Shown one piece after another: positions 6,961-13,550 of a stretch of DNA of 13,721 bases. The first letter of the stretch is position 1. Each line of letters starts with the position of its first letter. A model generated the notes under the pieces. The model made no database searches. It was given only the letters and a program-made list of their open reading frames with translations, and had not been told where the DNA came from. The position numbers were made by a program, and so were the translations under genes. Location: positions 1 through 13,721 of the forward strand of contig URFQ01000066.1 in assembly GCA_900547195.1 (NCBI GenBank), given 5' to 3'. The stretch comes from an uncultured Butyricicoccus sp. (GTDB lineage: Bacteria; Bacillota; Clostridia; Oscillospirales; Butyricicoccaceae).

Positions 6961-7003
6961 AAACGCCGCATCCCACAGGAGGCCATCCGGGGATGCGGCG
7001 TTT
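6961..7003. terminator. Bidirectional terminator between convergent operons
   Basis: Positions 6961-6974 pair perfectly with 6990-7003 (14 bp) around a 15-base loop. T-runs occur at the plus-strand 3' edge (7001-7004), and the A-run at 6961-6963 gives U in the opposite direction. It lies between the plus-strand radical SAM operon and the minus-strand symporter gene and should serve both. Confidence 0.88.
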
Positions 7004-7054
7004 TCTAAAATGAGGCATTCACTTCGATCCGGGTAAAGTGAGGGGTGATAGATT

Positions 7055-8683
7055 TTAAGAGGCGATTCCGAGGGGGGAGAAGACGATATACATGATTACA
7101 ACAACGGCAATCCCTGCAATCGACCACAGCCTGCCGGTCTTCCATGGGGTCATGTCCATCACCTTGGCATCCGGCATATCCCAAGCGGTTTCGCGCGGGC
7201 AGGTTTTGATGCAGACCGTATAAATGATGCATTCCAGGACAAACAGCGCAAAGACGACATATAGATAATGAAACCGGCTGAAGAATGGGATGACTTTGGT
7301 TGCGCCGTACAGCACCATGTGCAGCGGCACAACAATTTTGGGGGCAATCGCCGGGGTGCGTTTGCTTAGCAGGCCGAATAGTACGGCGGTCAGCAGCGGC
7401 ATGGAGAAAAAGCCCCAGCACTCGTTGATGAAGTTCATAATACCGGTGCCAAAGTACATAACAAATGGGGAAATCACAATTGCAATCACGCCGACAATGG
7501 TGCCAAAAATTTGGCCAACTTTTACAACCTTTTGCGTGTTCGCCTGCCTGCCCCAGATAGGCTGCCAGACATTGAGCGTAAAAATGGTAGAGGCCGAGTT
7601 CAGAACCGAATTGAACGAAGAAAGGATTGCGCCAAACATGACGGCCGCGAAAAATCCCATGAGCGGCTTGGGCATGATTTCCATGACCAGCAGCGGATAC
7701 GCCTGATCGGCAGCCATACCGACCGAGGTATCCATCTGCCCGTTTGAGGCAAGCAGCTGATAGGCGATGATGCCGGGGATTACGATGACAAATACGTCAA
7801 GGCACTTAAAAAAGCCGGCCCAGACCGCGCCCTTTTGGCTTTCGGCAAGGTTCTTGCCGCCCAGTGAGCGCTGAATAATTGATTGGTTTGTTGCCCAGTA
7901 AAACAGGTTGTTGACGAACATGCCGGTGAACAGCAGAGGCCACGGCACTTCCGGCGGCAGCGCATTTGGCGCGGACCAGGCGTTCATTTTTTCGGGAGTT
8001 GCAGAAATGAAATGCTTTACCCCTTCGAAAAACCCACCGCCGTCCAGCTGGCCCAGCGCAATGACGCCCAGAATTGGGATGGCAAAACCGCCGATGATCA
8101 AACCGATGCCGTTGATGGTGTCGGAATACGCGACTGCTTTTAGGCCGCCGAACACCGCATAACACATGCCGATCACACCGGTGCCGATGCAGACCAGGGC
8201 AATGGAAGAGAAGTAACTGATGCCAAAGATCTGCTCGATGTCAAAAATTTTGACCAGCGCAACCGCACCGGAATACAGGATGGTTGGCAGCATGGTGACA
8301 ACATAGGCGACCAAAAACAGGAGCGAGAACAGGCGCATGGTGAAGGTATCATAGCGCATCTCGAAGAACTCCGGAATGGTGGCAATGCCGCCTTTGAGCA
8401 GCTTGGGAAGGAATACAAATGCCAGGACAATCAGGGCAAACGCCGATGTTGCTTCCCAGGCCATGGTACTCATGTTGCCGGCGAACGACTGGCCGTTGGT
8501 GCCGACCAGCTGCTCCGCCGATAGGTTGGTCATCATTAGGGAGCCGGCAATGACAATACCCGGCAGTCCGCGGCCGGCGAGAAAGTAGCCCTCTTTTGTA
8601 GACAGGTCGTCGCCACGGGTCTTCCACCAGGAAAGGACCGCGACAAGGATCGTAAAACCAATGAATGTACAGACAGTAAACAT
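7055..8683 (-). CDS. Sodium:solute symporter (SSS family, SGLT-like)
   Basis: This 542-residue membrane protein should couple sodium entry to uptake of a sugar or polyol. It has 13-14 hydrophobic segments. Family features include TNLSAEQLVG near the N-terminus, IPEFFEMRY, YAVFGGLKAV and YWATNQSIIQRSLGGKN, which closely resemble the corresponding parts of bacterial SGLT-type galactose and inositol carriers. It is the last gene of the minus-strand operon, 76 nt after the dehydrogenase. Two in-frame ATG codons compete: 8683 lies ten bases from the GGGG of AAAGGGG, and 8689 (adding two residues) only four bases from it. The former spacing is better. The substrate is presumably the one handled by the upstream isomerase and dehydrogenase. 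Confidence 0.9.
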   Translation of the reverse strand: MFTVCTFIGFTILVAVLSWWKTRGDDLSTKEGYFLAGRGLPGIVIAGSLMMTNLSAEQLVGTNGQSFAGNMSTMAWEATSAFALIVLAFVFLPKLLKGGIATIPEFFEMRYDTFTMRLFSLLFLVAYVVTMLPTILYSGAVALVKIFDIEQIFGISYFSSIALVCIGTGVIGMCYAVFGGLKAVAYSDTINGIGLIIGGFAIPILGVIALGQLDGGGFFEGVKHFISATPEKMNAWSAPNALPPEVPWPLLFTGMFVNNLFYWATNQSIIQRSLGGKNLAESQKGAVWAGFFKCLDVFVIVIPGIIAYQLLASNGQMDTSVGMAADQAYPLLVMEIMPKPLMGFFAAVMFGAILSSFNSVLNSASTIFTLNVWQPIWGRQANTQKVVKVGQIFGTIVGVIAIVISPFVMYFGTGIMNFINECWGFFSMPLLTAVLFGLLSKRTPAIAPKIVVPLHMVLYGATKVIPFFSRFHYLYVVFALFVLECIIYTVCIKTCPRETAWDMPDAKVMDMTPWKTGRLWSIAGIAVVVIMYIVFSPLGIAS

Positions 8684-8729
8684 ATGCATATTTCCCCTTT
8701 CTTTTTCTTCTGTCTCAGACCACAATGGG

Positions 8730-8748
8730 TGCCATATCCGTTATGGCA
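8730..8748 (-). other. Small intra-operon hairpin between dehydrogenase and symporter genes
   Basis: TGCCATA (8730-8736) and TATGGCA (8742-8748) form a 7-bp stem with a five-base loop in the 76-nt gap. No U-tract follows in the minus-strand direction, so it is more likely an mRNA-processing or stability element than a terminator. Confidence 0.35.
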
Positions 8749-8759
8749 TTTCTCTTTCT

Positions 8760-9923
8760 TTATTCATAATCGACCCAGGAAGCACCGTTTTCGGCCGATT
8801 CCACACACTTCTCCACCCACTTAACGCCGAGCACACCGGCATGCACGCCCGGATACCAGAAATCAATCACTTCGCCGTGCTCACGGCGGTCGATCGCCTG
8901 CGCAAAGCGGGAATACAAGTTTGCCCAAGCCTCAAACAGCCCCTCCGGATGGCCTGCACCGATGCGGTCCATGTCGGTGACGCCGCCTTTCAGGTAGCCC
9001 ATATCGCGGTGCAGAACGTGCTGCGGTTCGCCTTGCACCTCGTAAAGCAGTTGGTTTGGGAACTCGGCATTCCATTCAATGGAAGCCTTTTCTCCTACCA
9101 CGCGGATTTTATGCCCGAACATCGCGCCTGCGTTGACACAGGAGGACCAGACATAGCCGACAGCGCCATTGTCGTATTCCATGATGGTCATGGCGTTGTC
9201 TTCAAGCGGCTTACGGCTTTCTACGAACGCCTGCTTGGAACACATCAGGCGCTTGATCTTGAGCGTAGGGCACATGGCCTCGGACAGGTATAGCGGATGG
9301 GTGCCTACATCGCCCAGCACATAGGACGGCCCGGCCTTCCTCGGATCCACGCGCCATGCGGTGGATGCAGCATTTTTTTCAACGGCAACATTGTGGTAAC
9401 CGTGCGCAAACTGCATATTGATGATACGAATCGGGCCGAGATCGCCATCTGCAATCATTTTCCGCGCCTGCTCGATCATCTGATGGCCGGCATAACCGTA
9501 GGATACGAACAGGATCCTGCGAGTCGTTTGAACCAGCGCTTCCAGTTCTTCGGCCTCCTCTGTGGTGAAGCACATCGGTTTTTCGCAGTAGACGTGCAGT
9601 CCGGCTTTGAGCGCAGCCTTGGCAATTTCAAAGTGCGTGAAATTTGGGGTTGCAATTGACACAGCCTGTATGCCGTCCGTCCGCTTGGCTTCTTCGGCAA
9701 ACATGGTTTTGTAATCCGGATAGCAGCGCTCGGGCGCCACATGCAGGCTCTTACCAAACGCCTGCCCGCGCTCCGGATTGATGTCGAATGCGCCCGCAAC
9801 CAGTTCAAAGTTAAAATCACGCAGGGCAGATGAGCGGTGGATGTAACCAATCTGCGCGCCCTTGCCGCCGCCGACCATTCCCCAGCGGATGGGGGTTTCC
9901 ACCAGTTTTTCGCCATAATACAT
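8760..9923 (-). CDS. Gfo/Idh/MocA-family NAD(P)-dependent oxidoreductase
   Basis: This 387-residue dehydrogenase should oxidise or reduce a sugar, inositol or related polyol using NAD(P). The N-terminal Rossmann fold has the dinucleotide loop GMVGGGKGAQ (15-24) and AFDINP (45-50). The signature EKP at 114-116 supplies catalytic Lys115. The C-terminal substrate domain has GDVGTHPLY (204-212), whose His209 sits where the family's catalytic or substrate-binding His is found. Length is normal. The ATG at 9923 has a near-perfect TAGGAGG seven bases upstream. It follows the isomerase gene by 25 nt and precedes the symporter, so it acts in the same pathway. Substrate specificity cannot be assigned; the IolE-like neighbour makes an inositol-like or keto-sugar intermediate plausible. 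Confidence 0.92.
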   Translation of the reverse strand: MYYGEKLVETPIRWGMVGGGKGAQIGYIHRSSALRDFNFELVAGAFDINPERGQAFGKSLHVAPERCYPDYKTMFAEEAKRTDGIQAVSIATPNFTHFEIAKAALKAGLHVYCEKPMCFTTEEAEELEALVQTTRRILFVSYGYAGHQMIEQARKMIADGDLGPIRIINMQFAHGYHNVAVEKNAASTAWRVDPRKAGPSYVLGDVGTHPLYLSEAMCPTLKIKRLMCSKQAFVESRKPLEDNAMTIMEYDNGAVGYVWSSCVNAGAMFGHKIRVVGEKASIEWNAEFPNQLLYEVQGEPQHVLHRDMGYLKGGVTDMDRIGAGHPEGLFEAWANLYSRFAQAIDRREHGEVIDFWYPGVHAGVLGVKWVEKCVESAENGASWVDYE

Positions 9924-9948
9924 AAAACAGCCTCCTATAAATTTGAAA

Positions 9949-10881
9949 TTAGATTTGATAACCGACCGATTTCAGGTAATCAACACTGGCTTTGACATCG
10001 CGCAAACTCGTATCCGCGTTGCGCGGGTCGCGCTCCTGCTCGATGGTGATATAGCCCGCATAGCCGATCTCGTCGAGCGCCTGACGGATAGCCGGATAAT
10101 CGAGCGAACCGGCGCCAATCGGGCACATGGAACCCTTGCCGCAGCCGTCGAAAAAACGGATATGCTCGCCGAGCACCTTCTGGTAAACGGTTTCGTCCAC
10201 GTCTTTAAAATGGACATAGTCCAGTCGGTCTGCGTATTTTTTGAGCCAGGTTACTGGATCCATGCCGGAATAATACAGGTGCCCGGTGTCCAGACAAAGG
10301 CCCGCAATCTCGTAGGGGATCGCGTCCAGCATGGCCTCAATCTCGTCGGCAAACTCGATGTAACCGCCTGCATGCGGGTGGATGACCGGGCGTATCCCCC
10401 ATTCTGCCGCACGTTCGCAAACCGCGCGGACATTGCCCATAAAACGTTTCCATTCGCAGGAAGACAGACGTGGGGAACGGTCTGGATGGCCGGCGTTGTA
10501 ATCCCGTTCGTCATGGCCCCAATCCATCACGGTCATATACGGGGTTGGGAATTTCTGGCCGCCGTGGGTAGCAAGCTTCGGCAGCGCCGGATCGGTGATC
10601 AGCTTGCAGATGTCGTCGACGGCCGCCAGTACGCTTTGCTGATTGCCAGCATCCAGCAGGTCATGGAAAATGGTGCCGGCTACAATGGCAAGCCCGTTCT
10701 TACGCAGTTCTGTGGATACCGTGGGTACGTCAATCGGTAAATAGCCATAAGGTCCGAGTTCGATAGCGCTGTATCCGGCAAGGCCGGCCTCTTTTAATAC
10801 GCGCCGCCATGGCGGAAGATACGGATTTTTAGGATCATCAACACCCCAGCAGCAGGGGGCGCCGCAAATCTGAATAGACAT
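9949..10881 (-). CDS. Sugar phosphate isomerase/epimerase, IolE-like TIM barrel
   Basis: This 310-residue xylose-isomerase-like TIM barrel should isomerise, epimerise or dehydrate a sugar or inosose using a divalent metal. Likely metal ligands and active-site residues are His168 and His170 (VIHPHAGG), Asp198 and His201 (CLDTGHL), His224 (VHFKDV) and Glu281 (TIEQERD). The N-terminus (CWGVDDPKNP at 11-20) resembles IolE-type proteins, and IAGLCLDTGH is typical of that group. The ATG at 10881 has GAAGGAG at good spacing. It is the first gene of the minus-strand operon. Myo-inosose dehydratase (IolE) activity is possible, but no IolB, IolC or IolD homolog is present, so the gene symbol is withheld. 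Confidence 0.88.
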   Translation of the reverse strand: MSIQICGAPCCWGVDDPKNPYLPPWRRVLKEAGLAGYSAIELGPYGYLPIDVPTVSTELRKNGLAIVAGTIFHDLLDAGNQQSVLAAVDDICKLITDPALPKLATHGGQKFPTPYMTVMDWGHDERDYNAGHPDRSPRLSSCEWKRFMGNVRAVCERAAEWGIRPVIHPHAGGYIEFADEIEAMLDAIPYEIAGLCLDTGHLYYSGMDPVTWLKKYADRLDYVHFKDVDETVYQKVLGEHIRFFDGCGKGSMCPIGAGSLDYPAIRQALDEIGYAGYITIEQERDPRNADTSLRDVKASVDYLKSVGYQI

Positions 10882-10987
10882 AGTATTCTCCTTCTTGTAA
10901 TTTAAAAAATGGTGCTTTGTGCGAAAAAAAGCGCTTGTTTGAAAAATAGAGCATTTCGGCGCGGCTTCGTTTTGCTTTGACGCATTT

Positions 10988-10996
10988 ATTATCGCA
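10988..10996 (-). promoter_or_regulatory. Possible extended -10 promoter of the isomerase-dehydrogenase-symporter operon
   Basis: On the minus strand TGC GATAAT runs from 10996 to 10988, an extended -10 with five of six consensus bases. No good -35 lies 17 bases upstream, which suits a promoter that depends on an activator such as an AraC protein. Transcription would start near 10981, about 100 nt before the isomerase ATG. Confidence 0.35.
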
Positions 10997-11086
10997 TAGA
11001 TTTATCAATCTTGTTTTCGCGTTGTTGTTATTTTAAGGGAAGAAACCGGGGTAAAAACGCACAAAAATCCGTTTGCTATTTTGGAC

Positions 11087-11115
11087 TTTACGATTTCTTG
11101 CGATTTCGGTATAAT
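11087..11115 (+). promoter_or_regulatory. Promoter of the AraC-family regulator gene
   Basis: TATAAT (11110-11115) is perfect, and TTTACG (11087-11092) lies 17 bases upstream as a partial -35. Transcription should begin near 11122, leaving a short leader that carries AAAGGAGG. Confidence 0.65.
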
Positions 11116-11143
11116 CATCTTAATAAGAGAAAGGAGGCGTCCG

Positions 11144-12004
11144 ATGCCGCAGATCAGTGAAGAGTCCCGAATTTTTACACAAACCCCGGAACTTGCCTAT
11201 GTGACCCGGCAGATGACCGATAGCCGGCGTATTGAACGCCCAATTCACCAGCATACCGATTTGACAGAAATGCTATTTGTGTATCGCGGCGAGGGAGCAT
11301 ATGTGTGCGATGGCTATGCATATCCGATTCATCCCGGGGATTTCCTGCTGTACAATCAAGGCAGCATGCATGAAGTACAGTCCGCCTCGGAAATGGAGAT
11401 TGGCACGTATTGTTTTGGAATATCCGGTTTACAGCTTGCCGGACAGGAACCGGGATTTATGACCGCGCCCGCGGCTGGATTTGTCCGTGCCTGCGGCGAT
11501 CGCTTTCGGGAGGTAGACGCTCTTTGCCGCATCATTTATGATCTTATCAGCAAACAGGAACCATATGAGCGCATTGCGGCGCAAAATCTGTTTGTCGGCC
11601 TGCTGCTCCTCGCACTGCGCTGCAGCGCGGATGAGCGCAATACGGGGCTTGACCGTGATGCTGTACTGGCGGCGCGCATCCGGCAGTATATTACCCTTCA
11701 TTATACCGAACCGCTGACGCTTGGCGCCATTGCGCGGGCGCTCCATATTTCTCCCTATTATGCCTCCCATGTGTTTAAGCAGGAAACCGGCCTTTCTCCG
11801 ATTCAGTTTATGATCAACTGCCGGGTCGGCGAGGCGCAAAACCTTCTGATTGCCAGCGATTACAGCGCAACGCAGATCAGTACCATGGTAGGGTACGACA
11901 GCATCAATCATTTCAGCGCGATTTTTAAGAAAAAAGTTGGGATTTCCCCGATTCAATACCGGAAGCATTATCTGGAGTGTATGCATGGAAAACGGACACA
12001 GTAA
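11144..12004 (+). CDS. AraC-family transcriptional regulator
   Basis: This 286-residue protein has an N-terminal cupin-type sensor domain (about 1-150) and a C-terminal AraC DNA-binding domain (about 175-277). In the sensor, HQHTDLTEMLFVYRGEG (35-51) and HPGDFLLYNQG (63-73) are typical beta-barrel motifs. The first helix-turn-helix is LTLGAIARALHISPYYASHVFK. The second is ATQISTMVGYDSINHFSAIFKK, followed by GISPIQYR. The ATG at 11144 is supported by a perfect AAAGGAGG seven to eight bases upstream; an earlier in-frame ATG at 11081 lies upstream of the predicted promoter elements and is rejected. It is divergent from the isomerase-dehydrogenase-symporter operon, the usual layout for a local substrate-responsive activator. 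Confidence 0.94.
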   Translation: MPQISEESRIFTQTPELAYVTRQMTDSRRIERPIHQHTDLTEMLFVYRGEGAYVCDGYAYPIHPGDFLLYNQGSMHEVQSASEMEIGTYCFGISGLQLAGQEPGFMTAPAAGFVRACGDRFREVDALCRIIYDLISKQEPYERIAAQNLFVGLLLLALRCSADERNTGLDRDAVLAARIRQYITLHYTEPLTLGAIARALHISPYYASHVFKQETGLSPIQFMINCRVGEAQNLLIASDYSATQISTMVGYDSINHFSAIFKKKVGISPIQYRKHYLECMHGKRTQ

Positions 12005-12008
12005 AAAA

Positions 12009-12035
12009 CCCTCCCCGCATTTTCCGGGAAGGGGC
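12009..12035 (+). terminator. Weak hairpin terminator after the araC-type gene
   Basis: CCCTCCCCG pairs with CGGGAAGGG with one mismatch, starting four bases past the stop codon. There is no T-run after the stem, so termination efficiency is uncertain. Confidence 0.4.
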
Positions 12036-12052
12036 GCTTGTACGAAAGGCTA

Positions 12053-12080
12053 TTGACTTTTTGCGCAGACGCAGTATAAT
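12053..12080 (+). promoter_or_regulatory. Promoter driving the cobalamin riboswitch transcript
   Basis: TTGACT (12053-12058) and a perfect TATAAT (12075-12080) are separated by 16 bases. Transcription should start near 12087, about 25 nt before the aptamer's P1 helix, so the riboswitch has its own promoter rather than relying on read-through from the araC-type gene. Confidence 0.75.
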
Positions 12081-12111
12081 GAAATCAGCACAGATTATCT
12101 TCATATTGTGG

Positions 12112-12286
12112 TATTCAGGTGTCTTATGTCCGATGCAAGGGCATAGGGTGAAAAGGGAAGCAGGTGTGAATCCTGCGCTAAGCCGTAGCTGTGTATGGGC
12201 GGAGCAGCTTTCATGATGTCACTGGGGTCGTGCCCCGGGAAGACGAAAGCTGTGCCGATGCCCGAGCCAGAAGACCTGCCTGAATA
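12112..12286 (+). ncRNA. Adenosylcobalamin (B12) riboswitch aptamer
   Basis: The conserved cobalamin aptamer blocks appear in order. AGGGAAGCAGGTGTGAATCC with CTGCGCTAAGCC and GTAGCTGTG forms the central core. GTCACTGGGGTCGTGCCCC with GGGAAGAC forms a peripheral arm. GAGCCAGAAGACCTGCC is the 3' signature. The closing P1 helix is perfect: TATTCAGG (12112-12119) pairs with CCTGAATA (12279-12286). This element normally turns off B12 transport, B12 biosynthesis or B12-independent isozyme genes when cobalamin is abundant. No such gene follows on this strand. Confidence 0.93.
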
Positions 12287-12332
12287 TAACGCACAGGAAA
12301 CCTCTTCGGACTTAAGAGGGTGCAGTATATTC
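12282..12332 (+). promoter_or_regulatory. Alternative hairpin competing with riboswitch helix P1
   Basis: GAATATA (12282-12288), which overlaps the 3' strand of P1, can pair with TATATTC (12326-12332). The same hairpin gains GCAC/GTGC (12291-12294 with 12320-12323) and CCTCTT/AAGAGG (12301-12306 with 12313-12318). It cannot coexist with a complete P1 and so is a candidate ligand-sensitive switching element. TGCAGTAT (12321-12328) could also compete for the 3' arm of the terminator, with one mismatch. Confidence 0.5.
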
Positions 12333-12352
12333 GTTTCCATAAACGATTTTAT

Positions 12353-12386
12353 TGCCGTATCTTGATGCCAGAGATACGGCATTTTT
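12353..12386 (+). terminator. Intrinsic terminator of the riboswitch expression platform
   Basis: TGCCGTATC (12353-12361) pairs with GATACGGCA (12373-12381), extended by a T-A and a T-G pair, and five T follow at 12382-12386. It lies about 65 nt after the aptamer, where a transcriptional riboswitch terminator is expected. Confidence 0.85.
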
Positions 12387-12426
12387 GTTCCTGTCCCACA
12401 GGGAAGACAGTTGTGCTTCACCTCAC

Positions 12427-12459
12427 AGCGGAGGCGGATTTCCAGCATCCGTCTCCGCT
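12427..12459. terminator. Second strong hairpin downstream of the riboswitch terminator
   Basis: AGCGGAGGCGGAT (12427-12439) pairs with ATCCGTCTCCGCT (12447-12459) through 13 positions, one of them G-U, around a 7-base loop. TTTCCT follows on the plus strand, so it may be a backup terminator. It lies past the 3' end of the HAD gene on the minus strand and could also stop that transcript. Confidence 0.45.
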
Positions 12460-12600
12460 TTCCTGTTGGGAAGGTAGCCGCCGCCCGCACCGACACTTGC
12501 GCTCAAATTATGGAAAACTCGGTGAGCGGTATCAGAATATCCCTCTCGCCATGCCTGCGCCGTGTGTGAAAGCAAAACAATAGGTACCATGCCTGCCCCT

Positions 12601-13281
12601 TTAGGACAAAAGCATTTCCACCTCGCGCAGATGATGGATTTCATAATCCGGGAGAATCAAAGAAGAATTCGGTATCCGGCCGGGATTGTACCAAATGGTT
12701 GCAATCCCGGCGTTTTTTCCGCCCTGAATGTCAGAGGTCAGGCTATCGCCTACAATTGCGGTCGATTGCTTGCAGAAGTTTGGGATTTTAGCAAAGCAGT
12801 GCTCGAAATATTCGCGGCTTGGCTTGTCGAAGCCAATTTCTTCTGAAATAAACACATCCTCAAAATACGGATGCAAGCCCGCGCTTTGCATGCGGCTTTT
12901 CTGAACGCGCGCAGTTCCGTTCGTGACCAGGTACAGCCGGTATTTCCCGGCAAGGGCATGGAGCAGCTCTTCCGCGCCATCCATAAAGTAATGCCCGGCT
13001 CCGAGAAGCGATTCATAGGTTTGGGCGGCTTCTGACACCGAACGTTCAATGCCGAGTTCCTCAAACAAAATGCGGAATCGTCTGGTTTTAACTGCGCTGC
13101 GGGTCAGTTTGCCCTGTTCCAGCAGCTTCCACTGGGCGAGATTCAGTTCACTGTACCGGCGCAGCGTTTTTTCTGTGGGTTCCAGCTTTAAATGAAGCAG
13201 TGTCTTTTTTATGGCAATGCGTTCCGCCAGATCAAAATCCAGCAGGGTATTATCCAGGTCAAACAGTATTGTATCCATCAT
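12601..13281 (-). CDS. HAD-superfamily hydrolase, YjjG/YfnB-like (putative noncanonical nucleotidase)
   Basis: This 226-residue cytosolic phosphatase should hydrolyse a phosphomonoester through an aspartyl-phosphate intermediate. The four HAD motifs are visible: DLDNT (8-12) with nucleophile Asp8 and general acid Asp10, VTNGT (119-123), Lys153 in FDKP, and VGDSLTSD (177-184) with metal-binding Asp179 and Asp184. The helical cap between residues 15 and 95, and the GFDKPSREYFEHCF segment, resemble YjjG-type pyrimidine 5'-nucleotidases that dispose of damaged nucleotides; the exact substrate is not provable. The ATG at 13281 has a weak AAAGG 11 bases upstream, and a second ATG at 13278 is equally possible. 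Its 3' end faces the riboswitch region, so riboswitch read-through would be antisense to it. Confidence 0.88.
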   Translation of the reverse strand: MMDTILFDLDNTLLDFDLAERIAIKKTLLHLKLEPTEKTLRRYSELNLAQWKLLEQGKLTRSAVKTRRFRILFEELGIERSVSEAAQTYESLLGAGHYFMDGAEELLHALAGKYRLYLVTNGTARVQKSRMQSAGLHPYFEDVFISEEIGFDKPSREYFEHCFAKIPNFCKQSTAIVGDSLTSDIQGGKNAGIATIWYNPGRIPNSSLILPDYEIHHLREVEMLLS

Positions 13282-13474
13282 TTTTGTTGAAGCCTTTCCG
13301 TATAGGTTATGGGGCGCCGCAAATATTGTCTGTCAAGTATCCGATAAAATACCTGCTTGCAATCGCCGGGCTGTTTTTGTCCTTGCAACCAATGGCGGGC
13401 GTATGATCGACTAATAAACGAACATGCAGTGCAGAGCGGGAGTCAGGAGAACCACGGCTTTTCTGGATAGGTCA

Positions 13475-13503
13475 TTGCGCCGCGGGTGGGACTGTGATAG
13501 AAT
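13475..13503 (+). promoter_or_regulatory. Extended -10 promoter of the YitT-family gene
   Basis: TTGCGC (13475-13480) and TAGAAT (13498-13503) are 17 bases apart, with TG at 13495-13496. Transcription should start near 13510, about 40 nt before the ATG at 13551. Confidence 0.6.
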
Positions 13504-13550
13504 CCAATTGAGAAATCCCCATGTGCGGCAATAATTTGGAGGGACGGCAA

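Larger units (their letters stand above)
10882..11143. other. Divergent control region between the isomerase operon and the araC-type gene
   Basis: It holds a clear plus-strand promoter (11087-11115) and a possible minus-strand extended -10 promoter (10988-10996). In the operon leader are two similar direct repeats, TGTGCGAAAAA (10918-10928) and TGTTTGAAAAA (10936-10946), 18 bases apart. These could be half-sites for the AraC-family regulator. AAAGCGCTT (10928-10936) overlaps them and resembles the core of a CcpA catabolite-response site, but the outer bases do not match well. All operator assignments are inference. Confidence 0.4.
12005..12600. other. 596-bp region holding a riboswitch but no recognisable gene
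   Basis: It contains a weak hairpin after the araC-type gene, a promoter (12053-12080), a cobalamin riboswitch (12112-12286), a putative switching hairpin (12282-12332), an intrinsic terminator (12353-12386) and a further strong hairpin (12427-12459). From 12460 to 12600 there is no ORF with a credible ribosome binding site; a 19-codon ORF starting ATGGAAAACTCG near 12510 has none. CACCGA and TCGGTG flank a loop at about 12489-12525. Confidence 0.6.

Noticed and set aside
11081..11143. Upstream ATG extending the AraC-family protein by 21 residues.
   Set aside because: The extension overlaps the predicted -35/-10 region, and the ATG at 11144 has a perfect ribosome binding site.
12320..12846. 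Plus-strand ORFs (12320-12583 and 12562-12846) downstream of the B12 riboswitch.
   Set aside because: The first begins inside the riboswitch expression platform and spans the terminator; the second mostly mirrors the HAD gene. Neither has a credible ribosome binding site or a protein-like motif.
13331..13388. TGTCAA and TTGCAA motifs upstream of the HAD gene as promoter hexamers.
   Set aside because: TTGACA on the minus strand (13336-13331) has no good -10 at 16-18 bases; the nearest candidate, CATAAC, needs a 19-base spacer, so no promoter was called.
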